Notes under the pieces: generated by a model
Seen by the model: the letters and a program-made list of their open reading frames with translations, nothing else
What the model was told of the DNA's origin: nothing
The model's database searches: none
Shown: piece by piece, positions 52,602 to 60,893 of the stretch
How positions within the stretch are numbered: the first letter of the stretch is position 1
Layout: every line of letters starts with the position of its first letter
Assembly (NCBI RefSeq): GCF_963678165.1
Contig: NZ_OY782755.1
Coordinates: forward strand, 2,108,001 to 2,172,000
From: an uncultured Acetobacteroides sp.
GTDB lineage: Bacteria > Bacteroidota > Bacteroidia > Bacteroidales > ZOR0009
Direction: 5' to 3'
DNA: 64,000 nucleotides
Position numbers and translations under genes: made by a program

Positions 52602-53177
52602 ATGGCTAAGGAGTCGTCCTTTAAGGAAATGGTACTAACGCTTTTGGTTGTCTCGATCTTTGCCTCAATTGCTCTTGCCGGAGTTTACCTGGTAACGCTG
52701 GAACCCATAAAGACCGCAAAATCGGCAAAGATTAACGAGGCCATCAAAAAGGTGGTGCCTGCGTTCGATAACAATCCCGGTGCCGATGTTTACAAGATGG
52801 CTGTTGATGGCGATACAATTCGCCTTTACCCAGCCCGAAAGGGAGGGGAACTTGTTGGAACTGCCGTCGAAACATTTACCAACAAAGGATTTGGTGGGCA
52901 CTTTACCCTTATGGTTGGGCTTCTGCCCGATGGAACCATTAAGAGCGTAGAGGTGCTTACCCATAAGGAAACTCCGGGATTGGGCGATAAGATGGAAAAG
53001 TCGAAATCCAATTTCAGCGTTCAGTTCGAAGGTAAGAATCCTAAAACTTTTAAGATGATGGTAAAGAAGGATGGGGGAGACGTTGATGCTATTACCGCAT
53101 CAACCATTACCTCGCGAGCCTTTACCGATGCCGTAAACCGCGCATACAACGCCTACATGAAAGGAGGTAAGCAATGA
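52602..53177 (+). CDS. rnfG: Rnf complex subunit G
   Basis: 191 aa. One N-terminal membrane span (about 10-32), then a periplasmic flavin domain. The covalent FMN motif, usually S/T-G-A-T, is here T-A-S-T in DAITASTITSRAF; the attachment Thr is kept. It hands electrons across the membrane to the RnfD side. Overlaps rnfE by 4 bp, so translation is coupled. Confidence 0.92.
   Translation: MAKESSFKEMVLTLLVVSIFASIALAGVYLVTLEPIKTAKSAKINEAIKKVVPAFDNNPGADVYKMAVDGDTIRLYPARKGGELVGTAVETFTNKGFGGHFTLMVGLLPDGTIKSVEVLTHKETPGLGDKMEKSKSNFSVQFEGKNPKTFKMMVKKDGGDVDAITASTITSRAFTDAVNRAYNAYMKGGKQ
53161..53176 (+). promoter_or_regulatory. Shine-Dalgarno of rnfE inside rnfG
   Basis: AAAGGAGG at 53161-53168, 5 bp before the ATG at 53174. 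Together with the 4-bp ATGA overlap it suggests coupled translation of rnfG and rnfE. Confidence 0.75.
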
Positions 53178-53758
53178 GCCCGCTAAGCAACCTCACCCGA
53201 GGAATTATTCAAGAAAATCCAACATTTGTACTGATGCTGGGCATGTGTCCCACGTTGGCAACTACCACATCGGCACTAAACGGGATGGGTATGGGTGCTG
53301 CAACGCTGTTTGTGCTTGCGCTCTCCAACTTAGCCATTTCGATGGTGGCCAACCTTATCCCCAACAAAGTCCGTATTCCCTGCTACATCGTTATCATTGC
53401 AACGTTTGTAACGATGGTCGATTTGCTGATGCAAGCCTTCGTTCCTGCTCTTTATGCCGCATTGGGCATCTTTATTCCGCTTATTGTGGTAAACTGTATC
53501 GTGCTTGGGCGTGCTGAAGCGTTTGCCTCGAAGAACGGCATGCTGGCTTCGCTGCTCGATGGCGTTGGAATGGGCCTCGGCTTTACCCTTTCGCTTACCG
53601 TTATTGGCGCAATACGCGAGTTTTTTGGCAGCTGGTCTATCTTCGGGCATAAGCTGGTTGGCGTAGATGGCATGCTGATGTTTATTCTTGCTCCTGGTGC
53701 CTTTATTGTGTTGGGTTACCTGATGATGCTGTTTAACCGAATCAACAAAAAGAAGTAG
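53174..53758 (+). CDS. rnfE: Rnf complex subunit E
   Basis: 194 aa, about 6 membrane spans. NqrD/RnfE family: LMLGMCPTLATTTSALNGMG, FIPLIVVNCIVLGRAEAFAS and LLDGVGMGLGFTLSLTVIGA. Pairs with RnfA in inverted orientation, and the two hold a membrane Fe-S cluster through conserved cysteines in the LGMCP and VNCIVLG motifs. Second position in the overlap chain. Confidence 0.94.
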   Translation: MSPLSNLTRGIIQENPTFVLMLGMCPTLATTTSALNGMGMGAATLFVLALSNLAISMVANLIPNKVRIPCYIVIIATFVTMVDLLMQAFVPALYAALGIFIPLIVVNCIVLGRAEAFASKNGMLASLLDGVGMGLGFTLSLTVIGAIREFFGSWSIFGHKLVGVDGMLMFILAPGAFIVLGYLMMLFNRINKKK

Positions 53759-53759
53759 T

Positions 53760-54332
53760 ATGGATTTCTTCATCATAGTCATATCGGCGATATTCGTCAA
53801 CAACATTGTTCTGGCGCAGTTTCTAGGGATTTGTCCCTACTTGGGCGTCTCCAACAAGGTCGAAACCTCCATTGGCATGTCGGGCGCGGTAACCTTTGTC
53901 ATAGCCCTTTCGACTATTATAACCTGGCTGCTGCAGAAGTACGTGCTTGTACCGCTCAACATCACCTTTATGCAAACCATCACCTTTATTTTGGTGATTG
54001 CGGCGCTGGTGCAGATGGTGGAGCTTATCCTCAAAAAGATTAGTCCGGCGCTTTACCAAGCGCTGGGAATTTTTCTTCCCCTTATTACCACCAACTGCGC
54101 GGTGCTTGGTGTTGCCATTCTGGTGCAGCAAAAGAGCTACGACCTGCTGCATAGCATCGTGTACAGCGTTGCCATCAGCGTAGGATACGGGTTGGCCATT
54201 GTGCTTTTTGCCAGCCTTCGCGAGGAGCTGGAACTGAACAACGTTCCCCGCGAGATGAAGGGAATTCCCATTGCACTTGTTACTACCGGTATTCTAGCCA
54301 TGGCCTTTATGGGCTTTGCGGGGCTGGTGTAG
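53760..54332 (+). CDS. rnfA: Rnf complex subunit A
   Basis: 190 aa, about 6 membrane spans. NqrE/RnfA family: VNNIVLAQFLGICPYLGVSN and GIFLPLITTNCAVLGVAILV, carrying the cysteines that pair with RnfE's. Starts 1 bp after the rnfE stop. It is the last rnf gene; no accessory apbE (FMN transferase) lies in the window, so flavin attachment needs a gene elsewhere. Confidence 0.94.
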   Translation: MDFFIIVISAIFVNNIVLAQFLGICPYLGVSNKVETSIGMSGAVTFVIALSTIITWLLQKYVLVPLNITFMQTITFILVIAALVQMVELILKKISPALYQALGIFLPLITTNCAVLGVAILVQQKSYDLLHSIVYSVAISVGYGLAIVLFASLREELELNNVPREMKGIPIALVTTGILAMAFMGFAGLV

Positions 54333-54556
54333 CGTTGTTCGAACTGAAAGGAATGGTAAACAAACCTCCCTATTTTGTGAATTTTGACTTGTAATTGCGA
54401 TCCAATAAATCAATACATTGTGAACCGTGTTTAGGGGGCGAAACTAGAGATCCAGTGCTTCCTCAATATTTACGGACGAAGCCTGTTGTAGCCGATAATA
54501 GTACGCTGCTGCAACGAATGGCATCTGAATATGGTTGAACTAAATCAATATATAGG
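54333..54556. other. Gene-free stretch
   Basis: 224 bp between rnfA and the DUF4914 gene. I see no -7 box, hairpin with T-tract or repeat. Confidence 0.4.
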
Positions 54557-56479
54557 ATGAGCAATCTGATAGAAACGTTAGAAGGCAAGGGGATAAAGCT
54601 GCCGGCAAATCTTGTTGGTGTCCTTAGTGGATGTAAGGGGGCTACCCTTTACAGCACAACCGATGAGCTTGCAGCAGCAGCAACAGGTGGCCTTCAGAAC
54701 GAGACTTTTGAGGTTAAGTACGATATTCCCGGCAAGGGTATGTACACCGAAGTAGTCGTTGACAGGGTGACCAACGGCATTTCTGCCAACTATACAGAGG
54801 CCTACATGCGCCGCCGCGACCCCAATACTATGGTGATTGCCGATAATAAGCCAACCGATAAGGTTCGCTTTAAGGATAAGTTCGGATACGAGTTCTCGGA
54901 GCTCCGCAAGGAGACCGAAGAGTGGTTAAAGGATCAGGAGTTGGCCGTTTTCTTCTACTTTGCCGGAAGTCATAACCTAGGCGCAGGAGGTATTGCGGTA
55001 TGCCCTGCCAATGCCGCATTCTTTGCCCTTGGGCTTGCCATGCTGCAGCAGATTGTTCCTGTCGATAAGGTCGACGCCTCCTTCAGCCTCGATTCGGTTA
55101 TCTACGTTGCTCCTCCCTTCCGTCACACCCATTTCGATGGGAAGCAGGTGGTGGTGCATAACCGCACCAACGAGCTTCACGAGGTGTTCTCGTTCAACCT
55201 TTACCCCGGACCGAGCGCCAAGAAGGGGCTCTACAGCGTTCTTCTCGACAAGGGCGAAAAGGAGAATTGGATTACAGCACACTGCTCCACAGTCCTTGCC
55301 ATTAGCCCATACGACAACGTTACCACCTTTATGCACGAAGGGGCTAGCGGTGGTGGTAAGAGCGAGATGCACCAGCATATTCTTCGTGAGCCAGATGGTC
55401 AAATTCTTATAGGGCAAAACGTGGTTACCAGCGAAAGGCGCTTGATAAGCATTCCTATGTTCTGTGAGTTCCGTCCGGTTACCGACGATATGGCCTTGTG
55501 CCACCCCTCGCTCGATAAGGGCAACGGCAAGCTTACCCTTGTTGACGCCGAGAACGCCTGGTTCATTCGCGTAGATAGCATCAAGGAGTATGGCGACGAT
55601 CCTTTCCTCGAAAAGCTGACCATTCGTCCTAAAAAGCCCCTGCTGTTCCTGAATCTGGAAACTAGGCCCGGATGTACCGCTTTGGTTTGGGATCATATAG
55701 AGGACGAGCCTGGTAAGCATTGCCCTAACCCTCGCGTTGTGGTTCCCCGCGAGCTGGTGCCTAACACCGTCGATAAGCCCGTAAGCATCGACGTGCGCAG
55801 CTTTGGCGTGCGCACCCCTCCATGTACAGCCGAGAGTCCATCGTACGGGATTATTGGTATGTTCCATATACTTCCGCCTGCGCTTGCATGGCTATGGCGC
55901 CTGGTTGCCCCCCGCGGCTACGCTAACCCAAGTATTGCTGGTGCCGGAAGCGGAACCGCAATGGAGTCGGAGGGGGTAGGGTCGTACTGGCCTTTTGCCA
56001 CCGGCGAAATGGTGCACCATGCCAACATGCTGCTCGATCAGATTGTGGCATCGCCCAACGTGGAGTTTACCCTAACGCCCAACCAGCACATCGGCGCCTG
56101 GAAGGTGGGCTTCAAGCCTCAGCTATTCATGCGCGAGTATCTCACCCGCCGAGGAAACGTTAGCCTTCGTGCCGACCAGTACCAGCCTGCGCGCTGCTCG
56201 CTGTTGGGCTACGAGCTCAACTACCTCACCATCGAGGGGTCGAAGATCCCCTCGCGCTTCCTGAAGGTGTACAAGCAGCCCGAGATTGGCTTTGACGGAT
56301 ACGATGGCGGAGCTGAAATCATCCGCGAGTTCTTCGCAAAGGAGTTGCAGAAGTACCTCCGTCCCGAGCTTTCGCCGCTTGGACGCAAGATTATTGAGGC
56401 ATTCCTTGCCGGAGCATCAGTGGAGGAATACAACGAGCTGCTGCCAATGGCCAACAACTTCCCCGACCTACAGAAGTAG
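54557..56479 (+). CDS. DUF4914 protein, PEP carboxykinase-like P-loop enzyme
   Basis: 640 aa. A kinase-type P-loop EGASGGGKSEMHQ (Lys 268) sits in the middle as in PEP carboxykinases. Other family marks: FAGSHNLGAGGIAVCPANAA, APPFRHTHFDGKQVVVHNRT, FLNLETRPGCTALVWDHIED and RSFGVRTPPCTAESPSYGII. The reaction is not established as far as I know; phosphate transfer involving ATP or GTP is inferred from the loop. It is not true PckA, whose metal and substrate motifs are absent in the expected places. Single gene with a strong terminator. Confidence 0.8.
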   Translation: MSNLIETLEGKGIKLPANLVGVLSGCKGATLYSTTDELAAAATGGLQNETFEVKYDIPGKGMYTEVVVDRVTNGISANYTEAYMRRRDPNTMVIADNKPTDKVRFKDKFGYEFSELRKETEEWLKDQELAVFFYFAGSHNLGAGGIAVCPANAAFFALGLAMLQQIVPVDKVDASFSLDSVIYVAPPFRHTHFDGKQVVVHNRTNELHEVFSFNLYPGPSAKKGLYSVLLDKGEKENWITAHCSTVLAISPYDNVTTFMHEGASGGGKSEMHQHILREPDGQILIGQNVVTSERRLISIPMFCEFRPVTDDMALCHPSLDKGNGKLTLVDAENAWFIRVDSIKEYGDDPFLEKLTIRPKKPLLFLNLETRPGCTALVWDHIEDEPGKHCPNPRVVVPRELVPNTVDKPVSIDVRSFGVRTPPCTAESPSYGIIGMFHILPPALAWLWRLVAPRGYANPSIAGAGSGTAMESEGVGSYWPFATGEMVHHANMLLDQIVASPNVEFTLTPNQHIGAWKVGFKPQLFMREYLTRRGNVSLRADQYQPARCSLLGYELNYLTIEGSKIPSRFLKVYKQPEIGFDGYDGGAEIIREFFAKELQKYLRPELSPLGRKIIEAFLAGASVEEYNELLPMANNFPDLQK

Positions 56480-56505
56480 CCAGTAGAGGAATAGATACCT
56501 TATGC

Positions 56506-56546
56506 AAAAGGAGGAGCTTGCCCGCGTGCAGCTCCTCCTTTTTTTG
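56506..56546 (+). terminator. Terminator after the DUF4914 gene
   Basis: AAAAGGAGGAGCT ... AGCTCCTCCTTTTTTT, 12-bp stem with a long T-run. Confidence 0.9.
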
Positions 56547-56550
56547 TGCA

Positions 56551-56576
56551 GTAGGCACGGTTTCGTGAATATTCCC
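56551..56576. repeat. Copy of an IS right end, in direct orientation, beside the IS left end
   Basis: GTAGGCACGGTTTCGTGAAT then ATTCCC matches, in the same orientation, the element's right terminus at 57996-58021 with five single-base differences. It lies 13 bp before the left inverted repeat, so it looks like the leftover end of another copy. Confidence 0.65.
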
Positions 56577-56635
56577 GTTGTCGAGACTGTTCATGCAACT
56601 GTGTCTGCAAAATGATAACGATAACTTTGCAGACA

Positions 56636-57860
56636 ATGAAAGAGGAAGAAAAAGTAGCGAGCTTCAGCTACGAGGAATTTGAGAAGGAGGCCATCAAAGG
56701 CCTTTACGAGCGCAAGAGCCTAAGCGGCGAGAATGGGGTGTTCGCCCCGCTGCTCAAGCACTTTTTGGAGAAGGCCCTAGCGCTGGAGTTGGAGCAGCAC
56801 CTGAAGGATTCGGAGGGCAACAAGCGCAACGGCGCTACCACCAAAACGGTTAAGAGCTCGAACGGCGAGTTTGAGCTCAGCCCCCCCAGAGACCGTAACG
56901 GATCCTTTACCCCAGAGATCGTGGCCAAGCGGCAGGTGCTGCTGGACGACGAGCTCTGCGAGAAGGTGCTCTCGCTCTACGCCAAGGGGATGAGCTACGC
57001 CGACATTCGGAAGCTGCTGATGGAGGTTTACGGGCTTTCGCTCTCGCCCGCCCAGATGAGCGAGCTCACCGATCGGCTCATCCCCGAGCTGCAGGAGTGG
57101 CAGCAGCGCCCGCTGAGCCCGCTCTACGCGATAGTCTGGTTCGACGCCATCCACTTCAAGTGCCGCGAGGGCGGTGCAGTGCAGGGCAAGGCGCTCTACA
57201 ACGTCTACGCGGTCAGCCAGGAGGGCTTTCGGGAGCTGCTGGGCATCTACATTGCCGGGAGCGAGTCGGCCCGCTTCTGGCTGGAGGTGCTGCAGGATCT
57301 GCGCCTTCGGGGCGTGGAGGACATCCTGATCGCCTGCACGGATAACCTCAAGGGCTTCAGCGAGGCCATCAGCAGCACCTTTCCCGAGACGGTCATCCAG
57401 AGCTGCATCGTCCACCAGGTGCGCAGCACGCTCAAGTACGTGGTTAAAAAAGACTACAAGGCCATCACCGCCGACATGCGGGCCATCTACGGCAGCCCCA
57501 CGCTGGAGGCGGGCGAGGCGGAGCTCGAGCGCTTCGCCGAGCGCTGGGGGACGAAGTACCCCCACCGCCGTCAAGAGCTGGCGGGAAAACTGGTACAAGC
57601 TGAGCTCCTTCTTCGACTTCGGCAGGGAGATCCGCCGGCTCATGTACACCACCAACCCCATCGAGGGCATCCACCGGCGCATGCGGAAGGTGACCAAGAC
57701 CAAGGGGTGCTTCTCCTCCGACATGGCCATCAAGAAGCTGATATACCTCGTTATTCGGGATATCAACTCGAGCCCAAAGCGGGAAGTTGCGGGGTGGAAG
57801 CTCATCTACGGGCAGCTTTGCATTAAATTTGCCGAGCGGATGGCCAAGTTTGGAGCATGA
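56636..57860 (+). pseudogene. IS256-family transposase, frameshifted
   Basis: Starts at the ATG 56636. The DDE mutator-type pattern is there: IVWFDAIHFKCREGG with the first Asp, then ILIACTDNLKGFSEAI with the second, and CIVHQVRSTLKYV. After WGTKYP the frame shifts in a run of five C (57559-57563): removing one C restores SWRENWYKLSSFFDFGREIR and the family C-terminus MYTTNPIEGIHRRMRKVTKT, to the stop at 57860. In the native frame the tail becomes a nonsense run ending at 57826. Either a real inactivating mutation, a programmed frameshift (less likely: the site is not a classic A-rich slippery motif), or a sequencing error in the homopolymer. Confidence 0.85.
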
Positions 57861-57889
57861 AGAACACCCGCGAAGGAAGGCCAGGCCTC

Positions 57890-57946
57890 CTAGCGGGGCA
57901 AGGGTATACAAGTGGCTCCGTTCCTCCGCCACCCTTGCCCCGCTAG
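57890..57946. terminator. Long hairpin downstream of the transposase
   Basis: CTAGCGGGGCAAGGGT / ACCCTTGCCCCGCTAG, 16-bp perfect stem with a 25-bp loop, inside the IS. No T-tract follows; it may protect against readthrough transcription into the element. Confidence 0.65.
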
Positions 57947-58015
57947 CAGCCCTAACCTAAAAGGCAGGCGTAATTCCTGCTTCCGAAAAAATAGGGTAGA
58001 CACAGTTCCGTGAAT

Positions 58016-58509
58016 AATCCCCCCTATTTTTTTGGAAGCCCGTTATCTACACTAGAAAGCCCCCCAATGTCGCCAGAAATCGACATGGATGATGCTTCGC
58101 TACGTTAGAGGATAGGGGATTTGATGGTCGAAGAGCCAATGATCGCCTTATGGCTTAGTGGCAGACTGCAACTGGGCCAATACCCATATGCGCCTATTTA
58201 AAATAAGCTGTAGTTCAAGCGCCTTATAGTGTTTCGAAGTTTGAATCTTTCTTTTTTTTTATACTTTTACGATCGAATAATGTAGGGTGTTGTGAATTAC
58301 TCTAAAGTTTGTAAGTTGTTTATTAGCATTTTATTGTTGCTTTAGCAAAAGCATTAAGGAGTGTTGATGGGCTTATGTTGGTTGGGCTTTCAGATTTTGA
58401 TCAAGGGTAAGCTGTCCGTGGAAAAAGAATCTCTGGCTGAACAATTTTAGTATAACAAGCGGAACCTGTTTCCTTATATACATTATTTATTTCTGTTGAA
58501 TACTATTAT
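58016..58509. other. Gene-free stretch
   Basis: 494 bp, AT-rich, between the IS and the ammonia-lyase gene. Contains a T-rich run at about 58250. I find no reading frame, repeat or consensus -7 box. Confidence 0.45.
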
Positions 58510-60042
58510 ATGTTGATCATGAATCAGTATATGGGAATTAGAGACCTTTACGACATTCTTTTTAATCGTAAGGAGTTCGTTGTTACCGACGATATCAGGG
58601 AAAAGGTTGAAAGTGCTTACCGCTTTCTCGAATGCTTCTCGAAGGATAAGGTGGTTTACGGGATTAATACCGGATTTGGGCCAATGGCGCAGTACCGTGT
58701 AGATGACGAACACCTCAAGCAGCTTCAGTACAACATTATTCGTTCCCACTCGGCTGGTGCTGGCGATCCGCTCCCCGAACTTTACGTTAAGGCCGCCATG
58801 GTGGCACGCCTGCTAACCTTTGCGCAGGGCAAGTCGGGCGTTCATGTCGAGCTCGTCGATATCCTTTCGAAGTTTATCAATCATGACATATACCCTATAG
58901 TTCCTCAGCATGGAAGCGTAGGAGCCAGCGGCGACCTCGTTCAGCTCTCCCACATTGCGCTAACGCTCATCGGCGAGGGCGAGGTAATCTACAAGGGCGT
59001 AAGGCGCGATACCAAGGAGGTTCTCGAAGAGGTCGGGATAAAGCCACTTGGCGTACACATTCGCGAAGGCCTTGCCGTTTGTAACGGTACCGCTGTTATG
59101 ACCGGTATTGGTCTGGTTAACCTGATTAACTCCCGTAGGCTGCTCCGCTGGGGCGTTATCGCCTCGGTAATGATGAACGAGATTGCCGCATCGTACGACG
59201 ATTTTATGTCGGAGGTGCTAAACGGCATGAAGTTCCATGAGGGGCAGCAGCGCATTGCCGAGATGATGCGCGACCTATCGAAGGATAGCCGTTGCCTTCC
59301 TAAGCGCGAGGTGGAGCTCTATGGAGACACCAACAACGAAAAGATATTTACGCATAAGGTGCAGCCATACTACTCGCTGCGCTGCGTACCTCAAATACTC
59401 GGTCCAGTTCTGGAAGAGCTGGATAACGCCGAAAAAGTGCTCGTAAACGAGCTGAACTCGGTTGACGACAATCCAGTTGTAGATACCGAAACCAAAAGCG
59501 TTTACCACGGAGGTAACTTCCATGGCGACTACGTTTCGTACGAGATGGATAAGCTTAAGATTGCCATCACCAAGCTTACCATGCTTTGCGAGCGCCAAAT
59601 GAACTACCTGTTTCACGATAAAATTAACGGCATCCTGCCTCCATTCGTAAATCTAGGTGTTCTAGGCCTTAACTATGGCTTGCAGGCTGCACAGTTTACG
59701 GCTACATCTACCACTGCCGAGTGCCAAACGCTTTCCAACCCGATGTACGTGCACAGCATCCCCAACAATAACGACAACCAGGACATTGTAAGCATGGGAA
59801 CGAACTCAGCGCTGATAGCCAAAACCGTTATCGAGAATTCGTTCCAGGTAATGGCCATTCATTTTATGGCAATTGCTCAAGCTGTCGATTGTTTGGGAGT
59901 ACAAGATAAGTTGTCTTCTAGCACTAAGGCTATCTACGATCAGGTTAGGGCGATTATCCCTGTATTTATCGAAGATACGCCTAAGTACAAGGAAATTGAG
60001 GCGATGGTAGCCTTCCTTAAGGCAGGAGAAATGAGTAATTAG
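58510..60042 (+). CDS. Aromatic amino acid / histidine ammonia-lyase family (HAL/PAL/TAL)
   Basis: 510 aa; an in-frame ATG at 58519 is an equally good start. The MIO cofactor-forming triad is A139-S140-G141 in HGSVGASGDLVQLSHIAL; GINTGFGPMA and IIRSHSAGAG are family motifs. The His in RSHSAG fits histidine- or tyrosine-type enzymes. It releases ammonia to give urocanate or a cinnamate. No other hut genes are nearby, while a ketosynthase, ACP and reductase follow, so an aryl-acid starter for lipid or pigment synthesis is the better guess. 118 bp before the next gene, which has its own promoter. Confidence 0.85.
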   Translation: MLIMNQYMGIRDLYDILFNRKEFVVTDDIREKVESAYRFLECFSKDKVVYGINTGFGPMAQYRVDDEHLKQLQYNIIRSHSAGAGDPLPELYVKAAMVARLLTFAQGKSGVHVELVDILSKFINHDIYPIVPQHGSVGASGDLVQLSHIALTLIGEGEVIYKGVRRDTKEVLEEVGIKPLGVHIREGLAVCNGTAVMTGIGLVNLINSRRLLRWGVIASVMMNEIAASYDDFMSEVLNGMKFHEGQQRIAEMMRDLSKDSRCLPKREVELYGDTNNEKIFTHKVQPYYSLRCVPQILGPVLEELDNAEKVLVNELNSVDDNPVVDTETKSVYHGGNFHGDYVSYEMDKLKIAITKLTMLCERQMNYLFHDKINGILPPFVNLGVLGLNYGLQAAQFTATSTTAECQTLSNPMYVHSIPNNNDNQDIVSMGTNSALIAKTVIENSFQVMAIHFMAIAQAVDCLGVQDKLSSSTKAIYDQVRAIIPVFIEDTPKYKEIEAMVAFLKAGEMSN

Positions 60043-60075
60043 TCTCTATAAGTGCATTTCTATTGCTCAAGTATG

Positions 60076-60105
60076 TTGAAAAAAGCTAACCGAATGCTAC
60101 TTTTG
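60076..60105 (+). promoter_or_regulatory. Bacteroidota-type promoter for the ketoreductase gene
   Basis: TTG at 60076-60078, 19 bp, TACTTTTG at 60098-60105, 55 bp before the ATG at 60161. This suggests that the ketoreductase through radical-SAM genes form one transcript. Confidence 0.65.
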
Positions 60106-60160
60106 GCGCTTTAAAATGGAGTAGGCTTAAGTAGAATCTGTAATGGAAGAATAGATTAAT

Positions 60161-60889
60161 ATGAGATATGCATTGGTAACTGGCGGTAGTCGTGGAATCG
60201 GAAGAGCAATTTGCGTAAAGCTTGCTCAGATGGGCTATCAGGTTATTGTAAACTATAAATCGAATAGGGAAGAAGCAGAGAAGACCCTTGAGCTTATAGT
60301 GGAGCAAGGTAGTAAGGGCGAGATGCTGCAGTTTGATGTGGCAAATGCTCAGGAAGCTGCTGCTGCTCTCGAAGGATGGCATTCGGCAAATGCAGGAGCG
60401 CATATTTCGGTGCTGGTTAACAACGCAGGAATACGTAAGGATAACCTTTTGATGTGGATGCAACCCGAGGAGTGGAGTGCAGTGCTCAATATTAGCCTTA
60501 ACGGATTCTATAATGTAACTCAGCCTTTGCTGAAGGATATGCTGGTAAAGAAGTTTGGACGTATTATCAACGTCGTTTCTCTATCGGGCATCAAAGGATT
60601 ACCTGGGCAAACCAACTATTCGGCAGCCAAGGGTGGTGTTATTGCTGCTACAAAGGCGTTAGCTCAAGAAGTTGCCAAAAAGGGTGTTACCGTAAATGCT
60701 GTAGCTCCCGGTTTTATCAAAACCGAAATGACTGCTGATCTTGATGAGGCGGAACTGAAGCGTCTTATTCCAACTGGACGTTTTGGCGAGGCTAAGGAGG
60801 TTGCCGAACTCGTGGGCTTTCTGGCTTCCGAAAATTCGGCCTACATCACCGGTGAGGTGATTTCGATAAATGGAGGATTATACACGTAG
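60161..60889 (+). CDS. 3-oxoacyl-ACP reductase, FabG-like SDR
   Basis: 242 aa. NADPH-binding TGGSRGIGRAI (7-17), LVNNAGIRKDN, catalytic Ser 140/142, Tyr 153 and Lys 157 in VSLSGIKG...NYSAAKGG, and the C-terminal GEVISINGGLYT. It reduces beta-ketoacyl-ACP to the hydroxyacyl form. Since core FabG is usually encoded elsewhere, this copy is probably specific to the cluster. Next gene starts 4 bp later. Confidence 0.9.
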   Translation: MRYALVTGGSRGIGRAICVKLAQMGYQVIVNYKSNREEAEKTLELIVEQGSKGEMLQFDVANAQEAAAALEGWHSANAGAHISVLVNNAGIRKDNLLMWMQPEEWSAVLNISLNGFYNVTQPLLKDMLVKKFGRIINVVSLSGIKGLPGQTNYSAAKGGVIAATKALAQEVAKKGVTVNAVAPGFIKTEMTADLDEAELKRLIPTGRFGEAKEVAELVGFLASENSAYITGEVISINGGLYT

Positions 60890-60893
60890 TACT

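Larger units (their letters stand above)
56589..58015 (+). mobile_element. IS256-family insertion sequence, about 1.43 kb
   Basis: Terminal inverted repeats: left 56589-56608 (GTTCATGCAACTGTGTCTGC) and right 57996-58015, matching at 16 of 20 positions (consensus TTCAYGSAACTGTGTCTRC). The element holds one transposase gene. No clear target-site duplication flanks it. Confidence 0.7.

Noticed and set aside
57559-57563. Programmed frameshift in the transposase
   Set aside because: IS256-type transposases are normally made from one frame, and the site lacks a classic slippery sequence; mutation or read error is simpler.
58510-60042. Histidine utilisation (hutH) as the role of the ammonia-lyase
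   Set aside because: No hutU, hutI or hutG nearby, and fatty-acid-type genes follow directly; not excluded, but less likely.
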